Shown here: in pieces, positions 1-7,464 of the stretch
Layout: each line of letters begins with the position of its first letter
Numbering within the stretch: the stretch's first letter is position 1
Assembly (NCBI GenBank): GCA_023954255.1
Contig: JAMLIH010000003.1
Coordinates: 1-64,000 of the forward strand
DNA length: 64,000 nt
Direction of reading: 5' to 3'
Source: Phyllobacteriaceae bacterium
Lineage (GTDB): Bacteria > Pseudomonadota > Alphaproteobacteria > Rhizobiales > Rhizobiaceae
Program-made: the position numbers and the translations under genes
The notes under the pieces: model-generated
Databases searched by the model: none
Told to the model about the DNA's origin: nothing
The model's input: the letters and a program-made list of their open reading frames with translations, nothing else

Positions 1-1108
1 CTGGGAACACCCGCTGTGGTTTGCCGGCGAAGGACGCAAGGCGAGCGAAACCTATGGATTCGAGCGTCAGGACTGGTTCAGCGAGGTCAAACGCGAATGC
101 GCCGCCCTGCGCGAAAACGCCGGCATCATCGATATTTCCAACTTCGCCAAGTACGAGATCAGGGGCAAGGGCAGCCGCGAATGGCTCGACGCCGTCGTTG
201 CCAACAACGTTCCCACAGAGATCGGCCGTTCGTGCCTGACACCCATGCTCGGCGTGCGCGGCGGCATCGCCGGCGACTTCACCATCACCATGCTGGATGA
301 CGACCACTATTACATGGTCGGCTCCGGCATTGCCGAGCGCTACCACCGGCGCTTCTTCAACATGGTGGAACGGCCGAAGGAAATATCGTTCACCTCGCTG
401 ACCGCCGCCAAGACGGGTTTCAACGTTGCCGGGCCGAAATCCCGCGAACTGCTGCAGCGCCTGACCAATGAGGATCTGTCGAACGGCAACTGGAAGTTCA
501 TGCACTCCAAACGCCTGACGGTTGCAGGCACCGACGTCATCGGCCTGCGCGTTTCCTTCACCGGCGATCTCGGCTGGGAACTCTATTGCGAGGAAGCCGA
601 TCAACTGGCGCTGTACGAGGCGCTGCTGGAGGCGGGAAGCGATCTCGGCGCTGTTCCCGTTGGCGGACGCTCCCTCCTCTCATTGCGCGTCGAAAAGGGC
701 TATGGCTCCTGGAGCCGGGAATATTCGCCGGAATACTGGCCTCAGGAAGTCGGTCTCGGCCGGCTGGTGAAGGAAGGGAAACCCGCCTTTCTCGGCCGCG
801 ACGCCTGGATGAAACTGAAGGATACCGCGCCGCGCGAAAAGCTGGTGATCTTCGAGGTCGAAACGCCGCATAATGCCGATGCCTCCGGCGGCGAGCCGGT
901 CTTCACCACCGATGGCAGGCCGGCAGGCCGGGTTTCCTCCGGCGCCTATGGTCACTCCGTCGGCAAATCGCTTGCGCTGGGCTTCGTCAAAACGCAACTG
1001 GCCGAACCCGGCAGCGAATTCGACATCGCCATTCTGGGCCTGCCTCACCGTGCCAGGCTGCTCGCCGAAGCGCCGTTCGACCCGAAAGGCGAACGGCTTC
1101 GGAGTTAG
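1..1108 (+). CDS. FAD-dependent dimethylglycine/sarcosine dehydrogenase-like protein, C-terminal part (5' truncated by window edge)
   Basis: The frame is open from base 2 with no start, so the gene begins outside the window. The visible 368 residues are the folate-binding GcvT-like half of the dehydrogenase family: an early LRENAGIIDISNFAKYEI stretch, then MLGVRGGIAGDFTITM, SFTGDLGWELYC and SLRVEKGYGSW, ending in the GCV_T C-terminal barrel. In this family the missing N-terminal half carries covalent FAD and oxidises N-methyl groups, while this half passes formaldehyde-level carbon to tetrahydrofolate. It resembles the C-terminal halves of the three complete relatives in this window. The substrate cannot be told from this half. 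Its stop overlaps the convergent MerR gene by four bases. Confidence 0.85.
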   Translation, partial: WEHPLWFAGEGRKASETYGFERQDWFSEVKRECAALRENAGIIDISNFAKYEIRGKGSREWLDAVVANNVPTEIGRSCLTPMLGVRGGIAGDFTITMLDDDHYYMVGSGIAERYHRRFFNMVERPKEISFTSLTAAKTGFNVAGPKSRELLQRLTNEDLSNGNWKFMHSKRLTVAGTDVIGLRVSFTGDLGWELYCEEADQLALYEALLEAGSDLGAVPVGGRSLLSLRVEKGYGSWSREYSPEYWPQEVGLGRLVKEGKPAFLGRDAWMKLKDTAPREKLVIFEVETPHNADASGGEPVFTTDGRPAGRVSSGAYGHSVGKSLALGFVKTQLAEPGSEFDIAILGLPHRARLLAEAPFDPKGERLRS

Positions 1109-1521
1109 TGCTCACCCTCGCATAACTCATGATCGGCCAGCGCGCGGATGATGTGGCATTCGCCCACCGTGCCACCGCCCCTGCAACTGGCGGCAATGCG
1201 CTGCAACTCGCCGGCAAGCCGCATCAGCCTGTCGATGCGGGATTGGACCGCTTCCAGATGATTGCCGGCGATCTCATGCGCCTCGCCGCAGGCCATGTCC
1301 GGATTTTCCGACAGCCGCGCCAGATCGCGGATCGCCTCAATGGAAAGTCCAAGGTCGCGGGCATGGCGGATGAAGGAAAGCCGCTCCAGTTCGGCCTTCG
1401 AATAACGCCGCTGATTGCCCGCCGAGCGCTCAGGTGCTGCAATCAGCCCCATCTGCTCGTAATATCGGATTGTCGGTACTTTCACGCCGGTGCGCAGGGA
1501 CAATTCGCCAATCGACAGCAT
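1105..1521 (-). CDS. MerR family metal-responsive transcriptional regulator (CadR/PbrR/ZntR type)
   Basis: 138 residues, the usual MerR length. The N-terminus is a winged helix-turn-helix (IGELSLRTGVKVPTIRYYEQMGLI, residues 3-27), followed by NQRRYS and a dimerisation helix (about 75-110). Cysteines at 78, 113, 122 and 134 fit the metal-binding layout of the CadR/PbrR/ZntR branch, where the Cys near 78 and the Cys pair in the C-terminal loop bind divalent metal. It is divergent from a CDF-type cation transporter, and the shared 90-bp spacer holds a MerR-type promoter facing the transporter. Inferred role: metal-triggered activation of that transporter. Zn, Cd and Pb cannot be told apart here. 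Confidence 0.9.
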   Translation of the reverse strand: MLSIGELSLRTGVKVPTIRYYEQMGLIAAPERSAGNQRRYSKAELERLSFIRHARDLGLSIEAIRDLARLSENPDMACGEAHEIAGNHLEAVQSRIDRLMRLAGELQRIAASCRGGGTVGECHIIRALADHELCEGEH

Positions 1522-1536
1522 TTTCGATTTTTCCTC

Positions 1537-1567
1537 TTGAACCTATAGCTACTGGAGACATTAGGTT
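1537..1567 (+). promoter_or_regulatory. MerR-type promoter/operator in front of the cation transporter gene
   Basis: TTGAAC at 1537-1542 is a good -35 box. It is followed by the dyad-like CTATAGCTACTGGAG and a weak -10 (TAGGTT, 1562-1567) after a 19-base spacer. The long spacer filled by a CTATAG/CTGGAG dyad is typical of promoters under metal-sensing MerR proteins such as pbrA and zntA. It faces the transporter at 1612. Confidence 0.6.
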
Positions 1568-1611
1568 TACAGGCAGCAATTGACAAGACGCATGACAGCA
1601 GGAGCGAAACC

Positions 1612-2238
1612 ATGGGCGCGGGCCACCACCACCATCACGATGAGGCGGTATTCGAGGGCATGTCGGATGATTACCGCCGCCGGCTGATCGCCGTCATCGT
1701 CATCAATGCGGCGATGTTCGTCGTCGAGATGGCGGCAGGCTACCTCGCCCGATCCCAGGCGCTGCAGGCCGACGCTCTGGATTTCTTCGGCGATTCGCTG
1801 ACCTACGGCCTGTCGCTTGCCGTTATCGGCATGCCGCTTGCCACCCGGGCCAATGTTGCCCTGCTGAAAGGCGCAAGCCTGCTCGCCATGGGGCTGTGGG
1901 TGCTTGGATCAACGGCCTGGAAGGTTCTCTACACCGGGGTGCCGGAAGCCGAGATCATGGGCCTGATCGGCTTTCTTGCCCTTGCCGCCAATGTCGCAAG
2001 CGTGATCCTGCTCATCGCCTACAAGGATGGCGATGCAAATGTGCGCTCGGTCTGGCTGTGCTCGCGCAACGATGCCATCGGCAATGTGGCGGTGATGATC
2101 GCGGCGCTGGGGGTTTGGGGCACGGCAACCGGCTGGCCCGACCTGATCGTCGCAGCCATCATGGCAAGCCTGTTCCTGTCGTCTGCCTGGCAGATCATCA
2201 ACCAGGCGCTGGAGGAAAAGCGCGCTGCCGGTCTTTAG
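1612..2238 (+). CDS. Cation diffusion facilitator-like transporter, short form
   Basis: 208 residues with a histidine-rich N-terminus (HHHHH at 5-9) and about six hydrophobic helices. DALDFFGDS in the second helix and SRNDAIGNV in the fifth carry the acidic/polar metal-site residues typical of CDF transporters, which export divalent cations by proton antiport across the inner membrane. The protein stops after the last helix and lacks the cytoplasmic C-terminal domain of longer CDF proteins. An AGGAG ribosome site precedes the ATG. Divergence from the MerR regulator and the operator between them support a metal-efflux role; the metal is not determined. Confidence 0.85.
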   Translation: MGAGHHHHHDEAVFEGMSDDYRRRLIAVIVINAAMFVVEMAAGYLARSQALQADALDFFGDSLTYGLSLAVIGMPLATRANVALLKGASLLAMGLWVLGSTAWKVLYTGVPEAEIMGLIGFLALAANVASVILLIAYKDGDANVRSVWLCSRNDAIGNVAVMIAALGVWGTATGWPDLIVAAIMASLFLSSAWQIINQALEEKRAAGL

Positions 2239-2258
2239 CAGCGCGCCACTGAAACCCG

Positions 2259-2879
2259 TTACGGCTTGACGACCGTCAGCCCCAGCAACTGCCAGTTCTG
2301 CATGCCGCCACGATAATAGTGGATTTTCTCGGCCGGAAACCCGGCTGCGATCATCGCCCGGATGGCCGTTGGCGACTGGCCGCACCACAAGCCGTTGCAG
2401 AACAGCGCCACAGGTCTGGCATCCGCACAGTCCCAGCCGTCGAAATCCACTTCACAGCCAAGCTTGTCGAGTTGTTCGGCAATCACCGTATAGGGGAGAT
2501 GGACAGCGCCCGGTATGGTGCCCTTGGCGTACCAATCGGCGGTCCTGCTGTCGATGACGATAGCCTCCGGGTCCTGCAGCAGTTCGATCAGTTCCAGTTC
2601 GCCGATCGTCGTCACTCCTTCGGCGGGCGACATCGGCTGAATGCAGAACGGCGGACACGCCCGGGACGTCTTGGCGAAATCGCCCGTGATCTCGTTTTCG
2701 GGATCCTGGATACGCACGATGGTAACCTTGCCCGTTGGCGTATCGACCGTCACCGAGGGCATGTCCCGTGCTATGCCGACCTTCAGTTCCTCGGCTGCTG
2801 CCCCCAGCGCCGAGATGCCCAACAACACCATACCGAGGCCGGTTCTCACCAGCCTGCCCAGCATCAGCGAATTCTTCAT
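2259..2879 (-). CDS. Exported rhodanese-domain protein
   Basis: 206 residues from the chosen ATG, which has a strong GGAGGA ribosome site; an upstream in-frame ATG has none. Residues 1-29 form a signal peptide ending in an ALGAAA-type site, so the protein is probably periplasmic. The C-terminal rhodanese fold contains AIVIDSRTADWYAKGTIPGA and the active-site loop CNGLWCGQS, whose first Cys would carry the persulfide. The N-terminal part (about 30-90) has no recognised domain. Family members move sulfane sulfur between thiols. The gene is convergent with the CDF transporter and its partner is unknown. Confidence 0.8.
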   Translation of the reverse strand: MKNSLMLGRLVRTGLGMVLLGISALGAAAEELKVGIARDMPSVTVDTPTGKVTIVRIQDPENEITGDFAKTSRACPPFCIQPMSPAEGVTTIGELELIELLQDPEAIVIDSRTADWYAKGTIPGAVHLPYTVIAEQLDKLGCEVDFDGWDCADARPVALFCNGLWCGQSPTAIRAMIAAGFPAEKIHYYRGGMQNWQLLGLTVVKP

Positions 2880-3030
2880 GAATTCCTCCAAGTCTTGCGA
2901 ATTAAGACCCCCGCACCGCAATAACTGGCCGCGCCGCATGCCAATTGCAATGCGGCAGATCGCCCGGAACGGAAAAACCGGCGGGAAACCGCCGGTTTTC
3001 TACGTTTTCTTGCAGGGCTTTGAGTGCCCG

Positions 3031-3201
3031 TTACATGCCCTTGAAAAGGCAGCCTGCGGCCAGAACGACCCAGGCAATTACCATGATCCAGAACGCGGAA
3101 ATCGGCAGGCCGGGAATGATCGCCAGGCCTGCGAGCAGGCCGATAATCGCGATAATGACCGATATGATGAACACGACTGTGGTTGGTGCACTGAGAGACA
3201 T
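3031..3201 (-). CDS. Small two-helix membrane protein, unknown function
   Basis: 56 residues from an ATG preceded by AAGGAGG at good spacing; the longer open frame upstream has no such signal. It consists almost wholly of two transmembrane helices (about 8-30 and 35-53) with a short cytosolic tail ending LFKGM. No catalytic or binding motif is visible. The strong ribosome site and clean composition argue that it is real. It stands alone between the rhodanese gene and pyrE. Confidence 0.6.
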   Translation of the reverse strand: MSLSAPTTVVFIISVIIAIIGLLAGLAIIPGLPISAFWIMVIAWVVLAAGCLFKGM

Positions 3202-3466
3202 GGTCCCCTCCTTGGTTTGAAAATGGCGATGCACCATCAACGCGGCGAATCGCCTTCCACTCCCGCCGGTGAAGGTCGTTAAACTTTGGTCTAATGTCAA
3301 TGTCGCAGCAGACCGGGGATTAGCCGGGCATTGGCCGGGGATTGACTTCTGATCGGCTCACCCTGCCCGCCATCCACAGTTCGATGTCCCCTTCCCGGTC
3401 GCAAAACCGGACAAGACTTGCTAGATCGAAACCGGCTCACAGGCATTTTTCAGGACACGCCCCTCG

Positions 3467-4171
3467 ATGTTTCACAATACCTTTCCCGACAAGGCCACTA
3501 TCGCCGAACTGACCGCGAAAATGCTCTGGGAGATCGGCGCCGTCCATTTCCGCGCAGACGAGCCCTATACCTTCACCTCGGGATTGAAGAGCCCGGTCTA
3601 TATCGACTGCCGCAAGCTGATTTCCTATCCGCGTATCCGCTCGGCCGTTTCCGATTTCGGGGTTGCCACCGTGCTGCGCGATGCGGGCTTCGAGAAATAC
3701 GACGTTATCGCCGGCGGCGAGACGGCAGGCATTCCCTATGCCGCCTTCATCGCCGAGCGCATGGGTCTGCCCATGGTCTATATCCGCAAGAAGCCCAAGG
3801 GCTTTGGCCGCAATGCCCGCATCGAGGGTGATCTGAAGGAAGGCCAGCGCGTCCTGTTCGTCGAGGACCTGACCACCGATGGCGGCTCGAAAATCTCCTT
3901 CGCCAATGCCATCCGCGAAGCTGGCGCCGAAGTCACCGACACCTTTTCCGTCTTTTACTACGGCATCTTCAAGGACGCTCCCAAGACACTCGCCAAACAC
4001 GGCATGAGGCTGCACTACCTGACCACTTGGAAGGATGTGCTGGCGGTGGCGAGGAAGGAAAAGCTGTTCGACGCCAGGACGCTCAAGGCCGTCGAGGAGT
4101 TTCTCGGCAAGCCGCTGCAATGGTCGAAGAAGAACGGCGGCATCGACAGGCTGCCGAGCCGCGAGGAATAG
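3467..4171 (+). CDS. pyrE: Orotate phosphoribosyltransferase
   Basis: 234 residues, the usual length in rhizobia. It converts orotate and PRPP to OMP in de novo pyrimidine synthesis in the cytosol. Seen directly: [16 protein letters not shown] near the N-terminus (residues 26-41), [20 protein letters not shown], the flexible-loop lysines in [11 protein letters not shown], and the PRPP-binding motif [14 protein letters not shown] (about 126-139). It is monocistronic here, with a strong intrinsic terminator about 50 bases after the stop. Confidence 0.95.
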   Translation: MFHNTFPDKATIAELTAKMLWEIGAVHFRADEPYTFTSGLKSPVYIDCRKLISYPRIRSAVSDFGVATVLRDAGFEKYDVIAGGETAGIPYAAFIAERMGLPMVYIRKKPKGFGRNARIEGDLKEGQRVLFVEDLTTDGGSKISFANAIREAGAEVTDTFSVFYYGIFKDAPKTLAKHGMRLHYLTTWKDVLAVARKEKLFDARTLKAVEEFLGKPLQWSKKNGGIDRLPSREE

Positions 4172-4224
4172 TATCCGGGCACTGCCGTCCGGTTGCGGCG
4201 ATGCTGTCCCGAACCGTCAAATGC

Positions 4225-4254
4225 AAAAGCCCGCGGCGCTCGCCGCGGGCTTTT
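4225..4254 (+). terminator. Intrinsic terminator after pyrE
   Basis: A 10-bp GC stem (GCCCGCGGCG / CGCCGCGGGC) with a CTCG-type loop, flanked by AAAA and TTTT. It can end transcripts from either side. Confidence 0.9.
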
Positions 4255-4362
4255 CAGTTCATGACTGCAATGCGCCAGTCGACGATTTGTTTTTGCAGCA
4301 GCTCAGCCCCGCATGTGGTCAGCTGAAAATCTTATTCAACGATTCTTTCCGCCTGCTGTTTG

Positions 4363-4631
4363 TCAGCTGAAGCTGACCTCATGGTTCTCTTCATCAGCCG
4401 CTATTTCTTCCTTTGCAGCAGTAAGCGCACCGGCAGCGTCAGCAGCCTTCTGCTCGGCTGCCTCGATCGCGCCCTGAAGCGTGGTGACGTCTTTCGGTCA
4501 TAGAAATAACCGCTCGCCGCTCCGATCACGAGAGCATTGCGGGTGATGCTGGGCGTGGCCTCTACTGTATTCTCCCCGTTGCCCAGGCCGTGCGGGCCCC
4601 ATCCCGCGCCTCCCTTCTCCCAATTCGCCAT
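4363..4631 (-). pseudogene. Possible frameshifted small protein gene
   Basis: The minus strand from an ATG at 4631 reads MANWEKGG... to ALVIGAASGYFYDR. Then, after an apparent one-base shift near 4497, it continues in another frame as KDVTTLQGAIEAAEQKAADA and AKEEIAADEENHEVSF to a stop at 4363. The first part holds a short hydrophobic segment; the second is a charged, alanine-rich helix or coiled coil. Composition on both sides of the shift looks coding, but no family was recognised and no good ribosome site is seen, so this is tentative. Apart from this and the pyrE terminator, 4172-4903 shows no other gene. Confidence 0.3.
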
Positions 4632-4903
4632 TGCGGTCAATGGCAGGGTGGCAGACAGCGTTACCCGCGCTTGTGCGGCAGAATGGGATTTTTTTGAGGC
4701 AATAACATGGTTTTCCGCCTTGTTTGCCACACCAGCAGGATTTCAGCCCCTTGAGGACAGCTACCGGACACCCCGGTCATGGCCTGAAAATCTGCTTGCC
4801 AGCTTGACCCGGCACGCCGGCGGTGGGAATCTGCCGTCCATGGCAGGATGGCCGGACGAAACGGCCGGATGAACCGGCCGAACGAAACGGCATGGAGGCA
4901 CGC

Positions 4904-5721
4904 ATGGCTGAAATCGTTTCCATCAAGGGCGGCCCGGCGGAATCAGGCCCGCTCAGGATACAGCTCGACGGCAAGGTGCTCACCATCACCCTTGCAATCC
5001 GCCGGCCCATGCCCTGTCGCTGGAGATGATCGGCCTTCTGCATCAGGCATTGCTGGACGCCCGCGCCAACCCGCAGGTCAACGTCATCGTGCTCGCCTCC
5101 ACCGGCAAGGTGTTCTGCGCCGGCCATGACCTGAAGTGATGCAGCTACCGGGAGGAAGCCGATGGCGGTGCCCGCTCGCTCGAGACCCTGTTCAACGCCT
5201 GCTCGGAAGTGATGAAGGCGATCCCCCGCCTGCCCAAGACAGTCATCGCCAAGGTCGATGGCATTGCCACCGCGGCAGGTTGCCAACTCGTTGCCGCCTG
5301 CGATCTGGCCTTTGCCTCCGAAGATGCGCAGTTCGGCACGCCCGGCGTCAATATCGGCGGCTTCTGCGCCACGCCCATGGTGGCGCTGTCGCGCAACATC
5401 TCGCGCAAGCACACGATGGAAATGCTGCTGACCGGCGAACTGGTCGATGCGAAGGCCGCCATGCGCATGGGTCTCGTCAACAAGGTCGTGCCGCGCGACT
5501 ACCTCGATCAGGTCGTCGACAAGATGGCGGGCCTCATCGCCTCGAAATCTGCCATGGCGATTGCAAAGGGAAAACGTGCCTTCTACGAACAGGCCGACAT
5601 GCGCCTGTCGGAAGCCTATGACTACGCCAACCGCGTCATGGTCGAAAGCTTCACCACTGCCGATTCCGACGAAGGGCTGGACGCCTTCATCGAGAAGCGG
5701 GAGCCCGAGTGGAAGGAGTGA
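4904..5721 (+). pseudogene. Enoyl-CoA hydratase/isomerase family gene, disrupted
   Basis: The ATG at 4904 follows GGAGG and gives MAEIVSIKGGPAES... to VLTITL. The frame then shifts near 4995-5000 and continues as NPPAHALSLEMIGLLHQALLDA and GKVFCAGHDLK, an in-frame TGA at 5137-5139, and then SYREEADGGARSLETLFN through to KREPEWKE. The AGHDLK and VDGIATAAGCQLVAACDLAFAS oxyanion-hole segments mark the crotonase fold. Restored length is about 272 residues, normal for the family. Two separate lesions argue for a pseudogene, though sequencing error is possible. The intact 3' half from GTG 5209 lacks the N-terminal CoA-binding part and is unlikely to work alone. A second, intact crotonase lies at 20914. 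Confidence 0.8.
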
Positions 5722-5838
5722 TCGGCGCGAAGGCAGCACAAGTCAGGTGATGTTTTAGTCTGATCTTCTGCTTTGAGCCCATTTTTGTTGGATGCTGCGC
5801 TCAGTGCCAAAGTCCGCCATCACGCATAACTCGGAAAC

Positions 5839-6336
5839 TTATGAAGCAACTTGCGTGAAGTCCATCGTCCAGTTGGTTTCCCAGGTGGCGCCATCGTCAG
5901 TTGAAAACGCCTGTTCCCATCGCGGTACCGGCCCTTTTTTCCAAAGAAACCGGACGATAATGGGCTGCCCATTCAACGTGTCATTCGCGCGAAATTCACC
6001 GATATCACCCGAGAATGTGCCCTTTACTGGTGTGTCCAGCGTGTGTGGCGATCTACCGTCGAGCCACCAAATCGCCCACACCCCTGAACCCGGATCGAAG
6101 CTCCGCAGCGCAATGGCGCGATAGGACTGTCCCGGAAGCTCAACAAGGTTGTCTTCACCATTGCCATTGCCCGCGAGAATTGGTTGCGTCTGCGAAAAGC
6201 CATCGAAGACCTCCCAATCGCGGCAGCCTGTCAGCCGCTCCTTCAAACGTCTGTGCTTCACGGTCCAAGACCCGAACATGAAGTCAAAATCATCCTGAAA
6301 CAGCTTTGTGGTCTCGGGGTCGCGATCGGTATGCAT
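5839..6336 (-). CDS. DUF1579-like domain protein
   Basis: 165 residues from the ATG at 6336, chosen for its GAAGGAG ribosome site; a slightly longer frame has none. Visible features are FDFMFGSWTVKHRRLKERL, GNGNGEDNLVEL, IALRSFDPGSGVWAIWWLDGR and GEFRANDTLNGQPIIVRFLW. This repeated beta-strand pattern resembles the DUF1579/lipocalin-like proteins often found beside stress or WYL regulators. There is no signal peptide or catalytic motif. It is divergent from a YafY-type regulator with a dyad between them, so it is probably controlled by it. Base composition is less GC-rich than the neighbours, suggesting acquisition. Confidence 0.7.
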   Translation of the reverse strand: MHTDRDPETTKLFQDDFDFMFGSWTVKHRRLKERLTGCRDWEVFDGFSQTQPILAGNGNGEDNLVELPGQSYRAIALRSFDPGSGVWAIWWLDGRSPHTLDTPVKGTFSGDIGEFRANDTLNGQPIIVRFLWKKGPVPRWEQAFSTDDGATWETNWTMDFTQVAS

Positions 6337-6373
6337 GGATCTCCTTCTCCGTGACACGGGTGCTTATGAAAGA

Positions 6374-6395
6374 GATAATCTGACATTGTGTGTCA
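6374..6395 (+). promoter_or_regulatory. -10 box and TGACA dyad between the DUF1579-like and WYL regulator genes
   Basis: GATAAT (6374-6379) is directly followed by the perfect inverted repeat TGACA-TTGTG-TGTCA (6381-6395). A protein bound there would cover the start site for the rightward gene, so autoregulation by the YafY-type protein is inferred. Confidence 0.5.
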
Positions 6396-6412
6396 TGTTT
6401 TCTGGAAAACAG

Positions 6413-7363
6413 ATGAAATCTTCGCGCTTGCTTTCAATTTTGTTGCATCTTCAAACGCGTGGCCTGATGACGGCACGGCAATTGGCCGATGAATTTGAGG
6501 TCAGTTTGCGAACGATTCACAGGGACATAGATCAGCTAAGTTATGCAGGTGTCCCAGTTTATGCCGAACGCGGGCGTAATGGCGGGTATCGGTTGATGGA
6601 CGGGTACCAGACCCAATTGACAGGCCTTGATGCTGATGAAGCACGCAGCCTGCTGCTGGCAGGGCTTGGCTCCGCACTGGATGATATTGGTTTGCTGGAA
6701 GCTGCGAACCAAACAGAGCTGAAAATCAAGGCATCGCTCTCGGACACCACGCGCGATCAGGCCATTGTTGTTTCTGAGCGGTTCTTTTTGGATCCGCTGG
6801 GTTGGTATTTAAAAAAGGACCCTGCTCCATTTGTGTCCGAGGTTGCCTCTGCCGTGTGGAATGAAAGGCAACTGTTGATAGAATACGAAGGCTGGAACGG
6901 TGTCGTGGACCGTGTTGTGTCGCCCCTGGCGATAGTCCTGAAGGCCGGTAACTGGTATCTGGTCGCACTCGCGGAAACCCCACGCGTCTACAAGATTGCA
7001 AATATCCGGAGCATTGAGGTTCTTGAGGAAACGTTTTCGCGCCCGAAGAGTTTTGATGTTGGCGCCTTCTGGCACAACTGGATCACGGATTTCGAGCGTC
7101 GGCTGAAGTCTCAAACAGTTGCGCTTCGGGTTAGCTCAACAGGATTGCGTTTATTGAATGAAATGGGCTTCGAGCCGCAGTCGCCTGTTCAAATTCCGAA
7201 ACGAAAAGGATGGTTCTCGGTGACCGTACAAATGGAGGTTGGGCTGACGGCCATCCGTTATGTGTTGTCTCTGGGTTCTGAGGCCGAGGTCTATGAACCG
7301 GTCACATTTCGCGAACATGTGATCGCTGAGGCCCGCAAGGTTATCGATCAATACGTGTCTTGA
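6413..7363 (+). CDS. YafY/DeoR-type transcriptional regulator with WYL domain
   Basis: 316 residues from the ATG at 6413; an ATG at 6395 overlaps the dyad and is less likely. The N-terminal helix-turn-helix (SRLLSILLHLQTRGLMTARQLADEFEVSLRTIHRDIDQLSYAGVPV) has the usual HTH_11 pattern, followed by ERGRNGGYRLMDGY. The middle and C-terminus form the WYL ligand-binding domain (YEGWNGVVDRVVSPLAIVLKAGNWYLVAL). WYL proteins sense small ligands or nucleic acids. It is divergent from the DUF1579-like gene. Codon use is less GC-biased than in the flanking dehydrogenase gene, consistent with a transferred two-gene islet. Confidence 0.85.
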   Translation: MKSSRLLSILLHLQTRGLMTARQLADEFEVSLRTIHRDIDQLSYAGVPVYAERGRNGGYRLMDGYQTQLTGLDADEARSLLLAGLGSALDDIGLLEAANQTELKIKASLSDTTRDQAIVVSERFFLDPLGWYLKKDPAPFVSEVASAVWNERQLLIEYEGWNGVVDRVVSPLAIVLKAGNWYLVALAETPRVYKIANIRSIEVLEETFSRPKSFDVGAFWHNWITDFERRLKSQTVALRVSSTGLRLLNEMGFEPQSPVQIPKRKGWFSVTVQMEVGLTAIRYVLSLGSEAEVYEPVTFREHVIAEARKVIDQYVS

Positions 7364-7464
7364 TTTCGCCGAGGTCCGCTTAGCCGACTTTCAAGCCGCC
7401 CCAAAAGATTCCCCATTGACGGCTCTGTACACCTCTGTTCAATAACCGGGCGGAGGTACATCTC

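Noticed and set aside
4777..5739. 320-codon minus-strand frame over the broken crotonase gene
   Set aside because: It is longer than either half of the crotonase, but the crotonase motifs on the plus strand are unmistakable, so the minus frame is a shadow.
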